A stretch of DNA of 64,000 nt from Iphinoe sp. HA4291-MV1. Its GTDB lineage: Bacteria; Cyanobacteriota; Cyanobacteriia; Cyanobacteriales; Nostocaceae. Under the pieces are notes generated by a model. That model searched no databases. It saw nothing but the letters and a program-made list of their open reading frames with translations, and was not told the origin of the DNA. This document shows, piece after piece, positions 37,800-47,175 of the stretch (positions within the stretch are counted from its first letter, which is position 1; each line of letters opens with the position of its first letter). The DNA is taken from positions 58,242 to 122,241 of the forward strand of contig JAHHHH010000011.1 of NCBI GenBank assembly GCA_019359415.1, in the 5' to 3' direction. Made by a program: the position numbers and the translations under genes.

Positions 37800-38203
37800 A
37801 TGACAGCATCACCACTAAATATCAGGGTACAGGATATTGACCACTGCGGCATAGTCGCAGGTATATGTGATCAAATGGGACTAATAGAGCAAATCAATCG
37901 ATTGCTAGGAACCCATCCTCAAGAAATAATTAGTACAGGGCAAGTTGTGAAAGCAATGATTCTCAATGGATTAGGCTTTGTGAGTGCGCCATTGTACCTG
38001 TTTGAAAAATTTTTTGAAGGGCATTGCCACAGAACATTTGTTGGGGTCAGGGATACACCCTGAACACTTAAACGATGACCGTCTGGGTAGGGTTTTAGAC
38101 AAGCTTTATTCCAAAGGTCAAAGGGCATTGCGTCAAGCCTTAGAACGAGCAAAACAAACGATCAATAACCAGTTGAGCAAACCGACAGCTACCCCAACCT
38201 TAC
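37800..38203 (+). pseudogene. IS1634-like (DUF4277) transposase, frameshifted and internally deleted
   Basis: The first frame gives MTASPLNIRVQDIDHCGIVAGICDQMGL... GQVVKAMILNGLGFVSAPLYLFEKFFEG, the N-terminal DUF4277 domain of this transposase group. A one-base insertion near 38020 moves it to the next frame, which continues ATEHLLGSGIHPEHLNDDRLGRVLDKLY. Then some hundreds of residues are missing and a C-terminal-like helix (RALRQALERAKQTINNQL) follows directly. The remnant ends at the junction with a glycosyltransferase fragment at about 38203. Inactive. Confidence 0.85.
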
Positions 38204-38890
38204 ATCAGTATTTCCGATACACAGCGAGAACAAAGGCTAGAGTTGAACTATGTAGCAACGGTTTACAACGGAATTGATGTTAGCAGTTATAAATTTTATC
38301 TCCAACCTGACGAACCGTCATATCTGGCATTTCTAGGTCGAATTTCTCCAGAGAAAGGAGCGCACTTGGCGATAGAAATTGCCAAACAAGCAGGCTGGCG
38401 CTTGAAGATGGCAGGTAAAGTGGATGTCGTTGATGTGGAATACTTTGAAAGAGAAATCAAGCCTTTAATTGATGGTCAGCAAATCGAATATTTGGGTGAA
38501 GCTAACCATGAGCAAAAAAATGCTTTGATGGGAGGTGCAGTAGCAACCTTATTCCCTATTACTTGGCGAGAACCGTTCGGGTTGGTTATGGTTGAATCAA
38601 TGGCATCTGGTACCCCAGTGATTGCGATGAACCTAGGGTCTACACGAGAGGTTATTGCTCACGGCAAAACAGGTTTTCTCTGCAACAACGTTGAAGAATG
38701 TGTGAGTGCTATTAGCAAGGTTGCTGAATTAGAACGCTCTGCCTGTCGAGAGTATGTCTGGAACTGTTTCAGCGTTCAGAACATGACTGATGGCTATGAA
38801 GCCGTTTATCACAAGATTTTGACAGAACGCTTTGCTTGGAATAACGGATATTTCCGCCATCCAGTTATTTCAAGCAACAAGTCTATTTAG
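38204..38890 (+). pseudogene. GT4 glycosyltransferase, 5' half missing
   Basis: In-frame homology starts at ISISDTQREQRLELNYVATVYNGIDV and continues to the stop: FLGRISPEKGAHLAIEIAKQAG, then EPFGLVMVESMASGTPVIAMNLGSTREVIAHGKTGFLC, the donor-binding half of group 1 transferases with its E-x7-E motif. The acceptor-binding N-terminal half (about 150 residues) is replaced by transposase sequence. A TTG at 38243 could start translation, but the product would lack half the active cleft. Unlikely to be functional. Confidence 0.85.
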
Positions 38891-38922
38891 GGAGATTAAA
38901 ACAGTTATCAGCTATCAGTTAT

Positions 38923-39045
38923 CAATGGGCAATGGGCAATGGGCAATGCTCGATTTCCGAGTTCCGCTATTCCCAATTCCCAATTCCCAATTCCCAATTC
39001 CCTATGCCCCATGCCCAATTCCCAATTCCCAATGCCCTGTTCCTT
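38923..39045. repeat. Short tandem heptanucleotide repeats
   Basis: ATGGGCA is repeated about three times near 38923-38947 and ATTCCCA about four times from 38968, with further mixed copies (ATGCCCC, ATTCCCA) to 39045. This is the heptanucleotide repeat class typical of filamentous cyanobacteria. Confidence 0.9.
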
Positions 39046-39053
39046 GTTCACTG

Positions 39054-39560
39054 TTAAGTTTGCTCGGCATAGCCTTGCAAATTCTCTGGCTCAAATTGAC
39101 GTAGAATGCGAGTTGCCTGATTGGTTAATGCTTGATTACCTTTGATGACAATCAGATACTTGCCTGCATTGAGGCGGTTCCGATAGGGTAGAGCATCTCC
39201 ACTTCCTACAGTTAAACCAACTCCACCGCCGACAAAGTATGCACCCAAAGCACCAGAAGCGGCTCCCAGCAGTCCACCAATGAGGTGATTACCAAGCCTG
39301 CCAATAGGAAATAGTTCAATGCCAGTCAAAAGGTTGAAGGCGTAACCAGCAACAAAACCAAAGGGAATCAGCCAAGGTGCCAAACGATATATTCCTTTCT
39401 TTGCTTGCTGATTTGGGTTAATGAACCCATACTCATCAGCACTTTTGTATCCTCTGCCTAAAATATCAATTTGATTGGTGGGTAAGCCTTCTTTTTCTAG
39501 GGCAGTGTAAGCTTCTTCTGCTTTTGGTCTGTCTGGTAGAACTGCAACAAGATAATTCAT
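39054..39560 (-). CDS. Small membrane protein with glycine-zipper segment (stress-protein-like)
   Basis: 168 residues. A soluble N-terminal alpha/beta part ([32 protein letters not shown]) resembles the YflT/general-stress-17M type fold; the middle is hydrophobic with Gly/Ala-rich helices ([15 protein letters not shown] and [25 protein letters not shown]), and the C-terminus returns to alpha/beta ([22 protein letters not shown]). Homologues are widespread in cyanobacteria with no assigned function. Its 3' end abuts the heptanucleotide repeats. Confidence 0.7.
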   Translation of the reverse strand: MNYLVAVLPDRPKAEEAYTALEKEGLPTNQIDILGRGYKSADEYGFINPNQQAKKGIYRLAPWLIPFGFVAGYAFNLLTGIELFPIGRLGNHLIGGLLGAASGALGAYFVGGGVGLTVGSGDALPYRNRLNAGKYLIVIKGNQALTNQATRILRQFEPENLQGYAEQT

Positions 39561-39842
39561 AGCGTTATTCCGAGTTATGTTGTCATTGGTAAAAACAATC
39601 TTTCGCTCACTTCCATGACTATTAAATCAAGTGAGACAACTAACCATAAACCGTAAATGTTGAAGCAGTAAAAAACGTCAATCTTCAGGTTGAAATGGAA
39701 ATGAAACTGAAATCTGTTATTTATATCTCCTAAACTAATTGCGAACAAAAAAACCTCAACCTTGAGGCTGAGGACTTTAATACTTCCACGGCTACAAAAA
39801 TTTCAATGGCGCTCATTTTTGCGAATCAACAGCAAGACTAAA

Positions 39843-40328
39843 CTATACCCTTGTCTCAACTTGAGCAAAGTCAGCCAATAATTTTTCTATATTGCTGGGA
39901 TGCATAGCGTTGAGATATTGGGAAGCCATAGCTGGAGTTAAGAACTCTAACATCAGCCTGTTTTCAATCCAAAACTCAATGACATCGAAGAACCCATCTC
40001 GGTTGCAAGGCAAAACCCGCCAACCTTCCCGTGCAGCAATTCGCTCAATTTGTTCTAAGCTGGTTGGCACGGAAATTGCTGCATGAGTTGCTGTGTAGGT
40101 TGCAGGATGAGGAGCCTCTTGAAATGACGCTTGTTGATCGCCTTGCCCCGGAATGATTTCACTACCCAGAGGATAAATTTCAATCAACGTGCCGTATTCA
40201 TCCCCTGCTACCACCATGTAGCTGTTTGGATTGGGTAGGAATTTTCCCATTTTACCGTTGAATACCTCAGCCAGAACCTTTGCAACGTGCAATGGATTGT
40301 TAGCAGGAATCGAAATGTGATGAATCAT
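39843..40328 (-). CDS. VOC/glyoxalase-fold protein
   Basis: 161 residues from the ATG at 40328 (MIHHISIPANNPLHVAKVLAEVFNG), with AGAAAG ahead; a start nine codons upstream is less likely. The paired beta-alpha-beta-beta-beta modules, N-terminal HH and the C-terminal EFWIENRLMLEFLTP fit the vicinal oxygen chelate superfamily. A metal-binding His and Glu can be placed but the substrate cannot. Single gene. Confidence 0.7.
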   Translation of the reverse strand: MIHHISIPANNPLHVAKVLAEVFNGKMGKFLPNPNSYMVVAGDEYGTLIEIYPLGSEIIPGQGDQQASFQEAPHPATYTATHAAISVPTSLEQIERIAAREGWRVLPCNRDGFFDVIEFWIENRLMLEFLTPAMASQYLNAMHPSNIEKLLADFAQVETRV

Positions 40329-40759
40329 AATGTTTCTTTCTTGCAAAAACGTCAAGAAAATATAGTCTTCTTACTATCTTTAACCTTTTTCTTTTGAAAG
40401 AGCAGTACGAAAAAGTCACAAAAAATCAGGACATTTCTCTTAAAATTAAACTCCTTTGTCAGATTTGGTAAGAAATGGTCATTTATGTATGGGATTTCTC
40501 CCTTGCTCCCCCAGCCCCCTGCACAAGGTGCCTCTTCCACGACTTGTAACTGAGATCTTGCACCATTCTCAACAAACGTAGGGGAGCCAGTACTGCAGGA
40601 GGGTTTCCCGACAGAGGTATCTGGCGTTGGGCACTGACTTGAAAATAGAACGCAGAACTCAGAACTCAGAAGGGAAGAAATCTTTTTTTAGTTAGGATAT
40701 CTGACTATTAACTCACCTGATTGGGTGAGTTAATACCTTCAAACCATTAGGGACATGAC
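40329..40759. other. Spacer without recognisable genes
   Basis: About 430 bp. Only weak direct repeats (GAACTCA at 40652-40666) and a palindromic TTAACTCACC..GGTGAGTTAA (about 40711-40731) that could end the nitrilase-like transcript are seen. Confidence 0.5.
40711..40731. terminator. Hairpin downstream of the nitrilase-fold gene
   Basis: TTAACTCACC, short loop, then GGTGAGTTAA, about 30 bp after the minus-strand stop of the nitrilase-like gene. Confidence 0.45.
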
Positions 40760-41803
40760 TCAAATGACCCCTAGTTTAGCTAGACGCTCTATCGTTTCTT
40801 GCTGTGTTTGGATGAAGTGTTTGCGGTCTACTTCTTTTTCCAGCATAGTGTTAGCTGGGTAAAAGTGCGAGTGACGATAACTTTCTGCGTAGAGTTCAAA
40901 CCGCTGTCGTGAAAGTAAATTATTTAACCCTGGTCGGCGGCGGTAGCGGCGTAAAGCAGTCAAGTCTATCTCAGCAAAAGCTGCCATACTCTCCCCTGCA
41001 CCTGTCTCAGCTAAAACCAGCCCTCGATAGTCAATGATTTTAGAGCCACCATCGGCAGAAGCAACAGGGATGGGGATATTAGCGACGCCAGCAGTATTGG
41101 AGGATACTACGTATACCAGATTTTCCACAGCGCGGCAGATTTTTGCCGCTTCTTTGGGAGCGCGTTCTTTGTCACAAACTTCTGAGGTTGAGTGCAGAAA
41201 AATTTCTGCTCCACGTATTGCAAGACAGCGCGTCACTTCCGGATATAAAATTTCTTCTGATGCGATCGCCGCTAAATTCCCAATTGCAGTCTTTGCAACC
41301 GGAAACACACCTTCAAGTCCGTAACAGTCAAGATATTTCTCCCATACATCATGCGGTGTCGGAGCAAACATAGAATTCAGCCGCCGATACCGCAAAACAA
41401 CTGACCCGGATGGGTCAATAACAAAGCAAGTTTGAAAGTACAGCTTGGGAAAATTGGGGTCAAGTTCGTAGGCGTTACCTGCAAGAAAAATACTATGTTT
41501 GTGTGCAATATTGCTGAGTGCCTCATATTCAGCACCCGCCATTTCTAGACAAGCTTTTTCCCCCCAGACAGCCAGTGACTCTCCCATTGGAAAACCCGTG
41601 AAGAAGTATTCCGGTAGAACAATTAAACGACAGTCAGAGCCGATGAATGCTATACTGGCAGCGATTTGTTGTGCTAAACGGTTGATAGTATTTTGCATCA
41701 AAGAACGTGCTTCCTGACGGTTAGTTGCTTGGTTGACGGCGTGGCACGTTACCTGAAGTGCTAGAGCTCGGAATGAGTCGATGGTTTCTGGATTGACTGT
41801 CAT
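40760..41803 (-). CDS. Nitrilase-superfamily protein lacking the catalytic Cys
   Basis: 347 residues with the alpha-beta-beta-alpha carbon-nitrogen hydrolase fold over about 12-280. The catalytic Glu is present (VLPEYF, Glu65). The position of the catalytic Lys (YRK in active members) is Arg141 in RYRRLN, and the nucleophile Cys (ICxDxxxPE) is Ser182 in IASEEILYPE. The C-terminal tail (about 290-347) is helical. The rest of the fold is well kept (CLAIRGAEIFLHSTSE), so it looks maintained rather than decayed. It may be a binding protein or use different chemistry; normal amidase/nitrilase activity is not expected. Confidence 0.82.
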   Translation of the reverse strand: MTVNPETIDSFRALALQVTCHAVNQATNRQEARSLMQNTINRLAQQIAASIAFIGSDCRLIVLPEYFFTGFPMGESLAVWGEKACLEMAGAEYEALSNIAHKHSIFLAGNAYELDPNFPKLYFQTCFVIDPSGSVVLRYRRLNSMFAPTPHDVWEKYLDCYGLEGVFPVAKTAIGNLAAIASEEILYPEVTRCLAIRGAEIFLHSTSEVCDKERAPKEAAKICRAVENLVYVVSSNTAGVANIPIPVASADGGSKIIDYRGLVLAETGAGESMAAFAEIDLTALRRYRRRPGLNNLLSRQRFELYAESYRHSHFYPANTMLEKEVDRKHFIQTQQETIERLAKLGVI

Positions 41804-41963
41804 ACCCTGCTTTGTCTAAATTATCATTTTCCTTATTCCTATTCTGACTGCTGAGTTCTTTCTTCGGTCATTTTCTTACGTCGAACTCAGGTTCGAAGAT
41901 TCATGTCATATAATAGTATTCGGGAATTCTTAGTAATTTTTGCAACACTAAAGTTAACGCGAC

Positions 41964-42077
41964 GTGGCTGCCCAACACACCACGCTCAACGTATCACTGA
42001 CTCGTGAGCTTAATGAATTTATCGCTTTGCTCATATACAAATCAGCAAGCGAAGTCGTCTACAAAGGGCACTTATGA
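41964..42077 (+). pseudogene. ParD-like antitoxin N-terminal remnant
   Basis: Small frame of 37 codons (GTG start) reading AAQHTTLNVSLTRELNEFI and then KSASEVV, the ribbon-helix-helix start of ParD antitoxins (TTLNVSLxxELxEFV...SASEVVREAL). A few residues between the two helices and the whole C-terminal toxin-binding part are missing. Its TGA overlaps the start codon of the sensor kinase (ATGA). No ParE toxin follows. Probably a relic; it could still couple translation to the kinase. Confidence 0.6.
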
Positions 42078-45000
42078 AGGACGGGCATCAATCGGACTAC
42101 TTCCCTGGACCTGGTGAAATGAGGGCACGTATGCGTGCGTTCGATTGGGCAAGCACACCTGTTGGTCTGGTTGAGACATGGTCGCAAAGCCTGAAAAGCA
42201 TGGTGAAGACTCTCCTGGCGTCACAGTACCCAATGGTCCTGATTTGGGGTTCTCATCTCATTCAGTTTTATAATGATGCTTATTCCAAGCTGATCGGTGA
42301 TAAGCACCCTGCTGCTCTTGGTACTGATATTAGAATGACGCTGGCGGAGGCGTGGGATACGCTTGGTCCGATGATTGACGAAGTTATGACAACTGGCGTG
42401 GCAAATTGGGTTCCGGCACAGATGCTTGTCTTGGAACGAGCAGGCTACCGTGAAGAGTCCTACTTTAGCCTCTCTCATGCCCCGGCGGAAGATGATTCGG
42501 AACAAATCGTTGGTATGTTTTGCGTTTGTAGCGAGGTGACCCAACAGGTCTTAGGCGAGCGGAGGTTGCGACTTCTTCGTGATCTGGCATCAAAAGCAGG
42601 CGAGACGCGCAGTGTAGAAACAACGTGCCACGACTTAGCAGGAGCGATCGCAGAACACCCACTTGATGTGCCATTTGCCCTACTCTACCTCCGTGAGGCG
42701 GATGGCAAAACTCTCACACTACGTAGCTCGGTACGGTTACCAGAGGGAGAACTGCTTAGCCCAGTTTCTGTAGATACCACAGCACCAGGAACAGATATAT
42801 GGTCGCTAGCACGAGCAGCGACAGGTGAAACTGTCCTAGTTGAGGGTGTAGATTGCTACGAATCATTACCCGGCGGACCTTGGAATGAGCCTACCCGTGC
42901 TGCACTTGTGATGGCGATCGCTTCATCAAGTCAAACGGCTCCACTAGGCGTTCTGGTTGCTGGAGTCAGTCCTAACCGAGCGCTCGATGAAGGTTACAAC
43001 TCGTTCTATGAACTCCTTGCAGCGCAGGTATCTGTTGCCATACGAAACGCCCAAGCATACGAGGAAGAAAGGCGGCGATCTGAAATACTTGCTGAACTTG
43101 ACCGAGCAAAAACCGCCTTCTTTTCCAACGTCAGTCATGAGTTCCGCACCCCGCTCACGCTCATGCTAGGTCCATTGGAAGACGCGCTTTACGACCCACA
43201 ACTCTCATCGCCTCAGCGAGAGCAGATTACCATTGCTCACCGCAACAGTCTCAGGCTACTGAAACTCGTCAATACGCTTCTTGACTTCTCGCGTATCGAA
43301 GCGGGTCGAATGCAAGCTGTCTACGAACCTACAGATCTAGCAGCACTGACTACAGATCTTGCAAGTGTGTTTCGGTCAGCGATCGAGAAGGCAGGGTTAC
43401 AGTTGATGGTTGATTGTCCACCATTGCCTGAGCCAATTTATATAGACCGGGATATGTGGGAAAAGATTGTCCTTAACCTACTCTCGAACGCTTTGAAATT
43501 TACGCAACAAGGTTACATCACGGTTCGCCAGTATATAGTTGGGGAAAACTTTGAACTGCAAGTCGAAGATACAGGCAGTGGTATTCCTGAGTCTGAACTG
43601 AACAACGTATTTAAGCGGTTCCATCGCATTGAAGGAACACAAGGTCGAACATATGAAGGCACTGGGATTGGTCTTGCGCTTGTGCAGGAACTCGCCAAAC
43701 TGCATGGTGGCAATGTGCGGGTACAAAGCATTTACAACTCTGGGAGTATTTTTACTATCTCAATTCCCCGAGGCAAGCAGCACCTTTCCTCCGACCGGAT
43801 CGGAAGTGAACGCACACTAACCTCAACAAACATTCGAGCCGACATATTCGTTGAAGAAGCACTGCGGTGGTTGCCAGAAGAAGCAAGGGAGCAAACTCTC
43901 TCCCCTGCTCCTTCTGCCCGAATTCTCCTCGCAGACGACAACGCAGATATGCGTGAGTATGTGCGAAAGCTTCTGAGCACACAGTATGAAGTTGTTGCCG
44001 TCGCAGATGGCGAGGCAGCCTTGGTTGCGGCATATGAACGGGTACCGGACTTGGTGCTAACTGATATTATGATGCCGAAACTCGATGGCTTCGGTCTTCT
44101 CACACAGCTTCGTACTGACGAGCGTACACGTTCTGTACCAATCGTTCTCCTTTCGGCTCGTGCAGGTGAGGAATCACGTGTTGAGGGATTGGAAGCAGGA
44201 GCGGACGACTATTTGGTAAAGCCGTTTAGCACTCGAGAACTCTTGGCTCGTGTCAAAGCAACCTTGGAAACAGCTCGGCTGCGACAGGAAGCTGCTCGCT
44301 CTCGCTTGGAGATTGAAGCGACTCAGGAACGAGCAGCCATTCTTGAACGTGTCACCGATGCCTTTTATGGACTTGACCGACAGTGGCGATTTACGTATGT
44401 GAATCGGCGATGTGAGGAGTATCTCGGCAAAACACGTGAAGAGTTGCTCGGTAAAGTCATCTGGGACGAGTTTGCGATCGCAAGGGGCACTGCCTTCGAG
44501 GAGCAGTACCATAAAGCCATACGTGATCAAGTAGCGGTGCATTTTGAGATATTATCCCCTTTCTCTAACCGATGGGTGGAAATGCATGCCTACCCCTCTG
44601 CTGACGGGCTTTCAGTTAATTTCCATGACATCACTGACCGTAAACATCTGGAGGAGCGACGCGAGGCGCTTTTGGAAAGCGAGCAAGCAGCCCGTGCGGA
44701 AGCAGAGAGAATTGGACGTCTCAAAGATGAATTCCTCGCAACCCTCTCTCACGAACTCCGGACACCGCTGAATGCAATACTAGGTTGGACTCAGATTTTG
44801 CTGCGTAGAGGAACAATTGATACTACAGAATTGAGAAAGGGGCTTGAGACCATTGAGAGAAACTCGCGATCGCAAGCGCAGATTATCGAAGACCTTTTGG
44901 ACATGAGCCGAATCATATCGGGTAAAGTTCGACTTGATGTGGAGAATGTCAATCTTCGCTCAGTGATTGAAGCGGCGATTGAATCTATCCTTCCAGCTCT

Positions 45001-45868
45001 TGCAGCAAAGGACATACGACTTCAAACAGTTTTGGATGCTATTCCTGTGTTCATGACTGGCGATCCGAACAGATTACAACAAATTGTGTGGAATCTTCTC
45101 TCCAATGCCATTAAGTTTACCCCTCAGGGTGGAAGGGTGCGGGTGTTGCTTGAAAAGATGGATTCCCACGTCGAGTTAATAGTCAGTGATACAGGTGAGG
45201 GCATCAAATCTGAGTTTTTGCCCTACGTTTTCGACCGTTTTCGGCAAGCAGATTCTTCTACGACACGGAAGTTTGGCGGTTTGGGATTAGGGCTTTCAAT
45301 TGTCAAGCAACTCGTTGAGCTTCACGGAGGAACCATACAAGCAACAAGCCCTGGAGAGGGACAAGGCGCTACACTTACTGTGATGTTTCCACTCGCTCAT
45401 AGAGAAAGCGATAGTCATACTCAAGCAATTGAACATAGTTTTGATGATGAAAGGTTTACGACTACTGGATGTGAGAAAACGAACCTTGAAAGTACGAAAG
45501 TTCTCGTAGTCGATGATGAAATCGATGCTCAAGAGTTGGTCAAGAGAGTCCTTGAGGAATGCGGGGCTAACGTCCTTACCGCTTCCTCAACAGATGAGGC
45601 GCTTGAGCTTGTACAAACCTATATGCCACACGTAGTCGTTAGTGATATTGGTATGCCCGGAAAAGATGGGTATGAGTTCATCCGCACACTGCGAGGGCTT
45701 CCCTCGGAGATGGGAGGAGATATTCCGGCTGCAGCAGTCACCGCCTTTGCTCGTTTTGAAGATCGAATTCGTGCCTTGCGCTCTGGTTACCAAACGCATG
45801 TTGCCAAGCCTGTTGAGCCAGCAGAACTCATTGCGGTTGTCGCGTCTCTTGCAGGTCGTCATGACTGA
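42074..45868 (+). CDS. Hybrid sensor histidine kinase with two kinase cores and two receivers
   Basis: 1264 residues, soluble. Order: PAS-like sensor (about 40-155), GAF domain (about 165-320), HisKA with His354 (NVSHEFRTPL) and HATPase (NLLSNALKFT, DTGSGIP, GTGIGLALV), receiver with phospho-acceptor Asp about 663 (LVLTDIMMPK), PAS (about 750-860, VTDAFYGLDRQWRFTYVNRRCEEYLG), a second HisKA with His about 893 (TLSHELRTPL) and HATPase (DTGEGI, GLGLGLSIV), and a final receiver with Asp about 1190 (VVVSDIGMPG). This allows an internal phosphorelay. No transmembrane segment, so it senses a cytoplasmic signal. Cognate regulator not adjacent. Confidence 0.94.
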   Translation: MKDGHQSDYFPGPGEMRARMRAFDWASTPVGLVETWSQSLKSMVKTLLASQYPMVLIWGSHLIQFYNDAYSKLIGDKHPAALGTDIRMTLAEAWDTLGPMIDEVMTTGVANWVPAQMLVLERAGYREESYFSLSHAPAEDDSEQIVGMFCVCSEVTQQVLGERRLRLLRDLASKAGETRSVETTCHDLAGAIAEHPLDVPFALLYLREADGKTLTLRSSVRLPEGELLSPVSVDTTAPGTDIWSLARAATGETVLVEGVDCYESLPGGPWNEPTRAALVMAIASSSQTAPLGVLVAGVSPNRALDEGYNSFYELLAAQVSVAIRNAQAYEEERRRSEILAELDRAKTAFFSNVSHEFRTPLTLMLGPLEDALYDPQLSSPQREQITIAHRNSLRLLKLVNTLLDFSRIEAGRMQAVYEPTDLAALTTDLASVFRSAIEKAGLQLMVDCPPLPEPIYIDRDMWEKIVLNLLSNALKFTQQGYITVRQYIVGENFELQVEDTGSGIPESELNNVFKRFHRIEGTQGRTYEGTGIGLALVQELAKLHGGNVRVQSIYNSGSIFTISIPRGKQHLSSDRIGSERTLTSTNIRADIFVEEALRWLPEEAREQTLSPAPSARILLADDNADMREYVRKLLSTQYEVVAVADGEAALVAAYERVPDLVLTDIMMPKLDGFGLLTQLRTDERTRSVPIVLLSARAGEESRVEGLEAGADDYLVKPFSTRELLARVKATLETARLRQEAARSRLEIEATQERAAILERVTDAFYGLDRQWRFTYVNRRCEEYLGKTREELLGKVIWDEFAIARGTAFEEQYHKAIRDQVAVHFEILSPFSNRWVEMHAYPSADGLSVNFHDITDRKHLEERREALLESEQAARAEAERIGRLKDEFLATLSHELRTPLNAILGWTQILLRRGTIDTTELRKGLETIERNSRSQAQIIEDLLDMSRIISGKVRLDVENVNLRSVIEAAIESILPALAAKDIRLQTVLDAIPVFMTGDPNRLQQIVWNLLSNAIKFTPQGGRVRVLLEKMDSHVELIVSDTGEGIKSEFLPYVFDRFRQADSSTTRKFGGLGLGLSIVKQLVELHGGTIQATSPGEGQGATLTVMFPLAHRESDSHTQAIEHSFDDERFTTTGCEKTNLESTKVLVVDDEIDAQELVKRVLEECGANVLTASSTDEALELVQTYMPHVVVSDIGMPGKDGYEFIRTLRGLPSEMGGDIPAAAVTAFARFEDRIRALRSGYQTHVAKPVEPAELIAVVASLAGRHD

Positions 45869-45930
45869 TACAAATGGGCAATGGGCAAGCTCGCAATGGG
45901 CAAGCTCGCAATGGAGACAAGAAGAAGAAC

Positions 45931-45979
45931 TAATGACTAATGACTAATGACTAATGACTAATGACTAATGACTAATGAC
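45931..45979. repeat. Heptanucleotide repeat TAATGAC, seven copies
   Basis: Seven perfect consecutive TAATGAC units between the kinase and the phytol-kinase-like gene; just before it (45876-45915) are diverged CAATGGGCAAGCTCG repeats. Confidence 0.95.
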
Positions 45980-46005
45980 TAATTTCCATTTATATCAAAA
46001 TTAAA

Positions 46006-46728
46006 GTGAAACGGTATGAGTCTATGTTATTTTCTGCTTTAGGTATCAGTCCGCTACTAGGAAATTTGATAGCAACAGCGCTAACGATTGTTTATGTGTT
46101 CGGGCTGGTAGCACTGTTAAATATTTGTGTAACTAAATTTGGACTACCGCAAGACATTAGCCGTAAAATTACGCATATTGGTGCTGGGTCGGTTATTGGG
46201 TTTTTACCTCTTTACAGTGATTTACATTGGTCGAAGTACTTGAATGTGACAATTTTTGTAGTGTGGATAGTCCTCCTTGTACAGAAAGGACTATTTGCCA
46301 AACCTGACGATGACGCTGTTAACATTATGACCCGGACGGGCGACAGGCGTGAACTCCTCAAAGGTCCGCTTTATTTCGTGATTGTGGCAACTCTTTGCGG
46401 CACACTACTGTATAAAAATTTTCCTGGAATTGTCGCAATGACAGCTCTCGGCTGGGGTGATGGTGTCGCACCAATAATTGGCTCTCGATATGGCAAGCTG
46501 AAATACAAAATCCTTAGCGACAAAAGCTGGGAAGGAAGCCTTTCAATGTTTATTTTCGCTTTCGCCGCCAGCATCTTTTTTGTTTGGCTTATCATACCAG
46601 GTCAACTAAATTATAGTCAGATTTTATTGTTGGCATTTATTGCCACAGTTGTTGAAGGATGTAGTCCAAAAGAGGTTGATAATATTTTAATTCCAGTAGC
46701 AGTTATTGTGGCAGCAAGTTTTGTTTAA
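46006..46728 (+). CDS. Phytol/dolichol kinase-like integral membrane protein
   Basis: 240 residues from a GTG; an ATG at 46024 is an equally good start. Six to seven membrane helices with the CTP-dependent polyprenol kinase/cytidylyltransferase signature: DISRKITHIGAGSVIG, GWGDGVAPIIGSRYGK and SDKSWEGSLSMF, then VEGCSPKEVDNILIP. In cyanobacteria and plants relatives phosphorylate phytol released from chlorophyll for tocopherol synthesis. Precise substrate unproven. Confidence 0.85.
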   Translation: MKRYESMLFSALGISPLLGNLIATALTIVYVFGLVALLNICVTKFGLPQDISRKITHIGAGSVIGFLPLYSDLHWSKYLNVTIFVVWIVLLVQKGLFAKPDDDAVNIMTRTGDRRELLKGPLYFVIVATLCGTLLYKNFPGIVAMTALGWGDGVAPIIGSRYGKLKYKILSDKSWEGSLSMFIFAFAASIFFVWLIIPGQLNYSQILLLAFIATVVEGCSPKEVDNILIPVAVIVAASFV

Positions 46729-46869
46729 CTAATACCAAATTCTTTAGATACACAAACACAGCCTGCCTGAGCGAGCTAAAAAATAAAAGAGGGTAAAAAA
46801 CGTGATTGTGTCATTTTCTAGCAGAGCCAAGCGAAGAATAGTTGAATTTTTATAGAATAATAAATATGG

Positions 46870-46875
46870 TATAAT
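46870..46875 (+). promoter_or_regulatory. Candidate -10 box for the vapBC pair
   Basis: TATAAT in ATATGGTATAATAGCG, 64 bp before the antitoxin start. No good -35 box at the normal distance. Confidence 0.35.
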
Positions 46876-46938
46876 AGCGTTGCAAATACATAATATTTAA
46901 GCATTGAAAAAAGATAAGTCACAACGCAGGTAATTCTA

Positions 46939-47175
46939 ATGCAGAAGGCAGTAACTCTAGAGGAAGCTTTAGAATTGATAAAGCAGCTTTCCTTAGTAGA
47001 CAAAGTGCGCTTGATTGAGCAAGTTGCGCCCCAAATTGAAAGGGAATTGAGAATTGTTCAGCCCAAACCGCGAAAGTCTTTGAGAGGGCTGTGGCGGGGT
47101 AGTAATATTACAGAGTCAGATATTGCTGAAGTCAGACAGCAAATGTGGGGAAACTTCCCTCGTGAGGATGTTTGA
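46939..47175 (+). CDS. Antitoxin of a VapBC-type pair
   Basis: 78 residues. N-terminal helical segment (TLEEALELIKQLSLVDKVRLIEQVAPQIERELR) of the DUF2281-like type found in antitoxins next to PIN toxins, then a basic linker and a C-terminal part (SLRGLWRGSNITESDIAEVRQQMW) that would occupy the toxin's active site. The stop codon overlaps the toxin start by one base (TGATG), the coupling expected for a toxin-antitoxin operon. Confidence 0.8.
   Translation: MQKAVTLEEALELIKQLSLVDKVRLIEQVAPQIERELRIVQPKPRKSLRGLWRGSNITESDIAEVRQQMWGNFPREDV

Noticed and set aside
37579-37815. 78-codon minus-strand frame upstream of the transposase remnant
   Set aside because: Lies across the large palindrome and inverted repeat and overlaps the transposase start; probably chance.
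38923-39045. Possible CRISPR array
   Set aside because: The repeats are direct 7-bp units without spacers; this is short tandem repeat DNA. No CRISPR array or cas gene was seen anywhere in the window.
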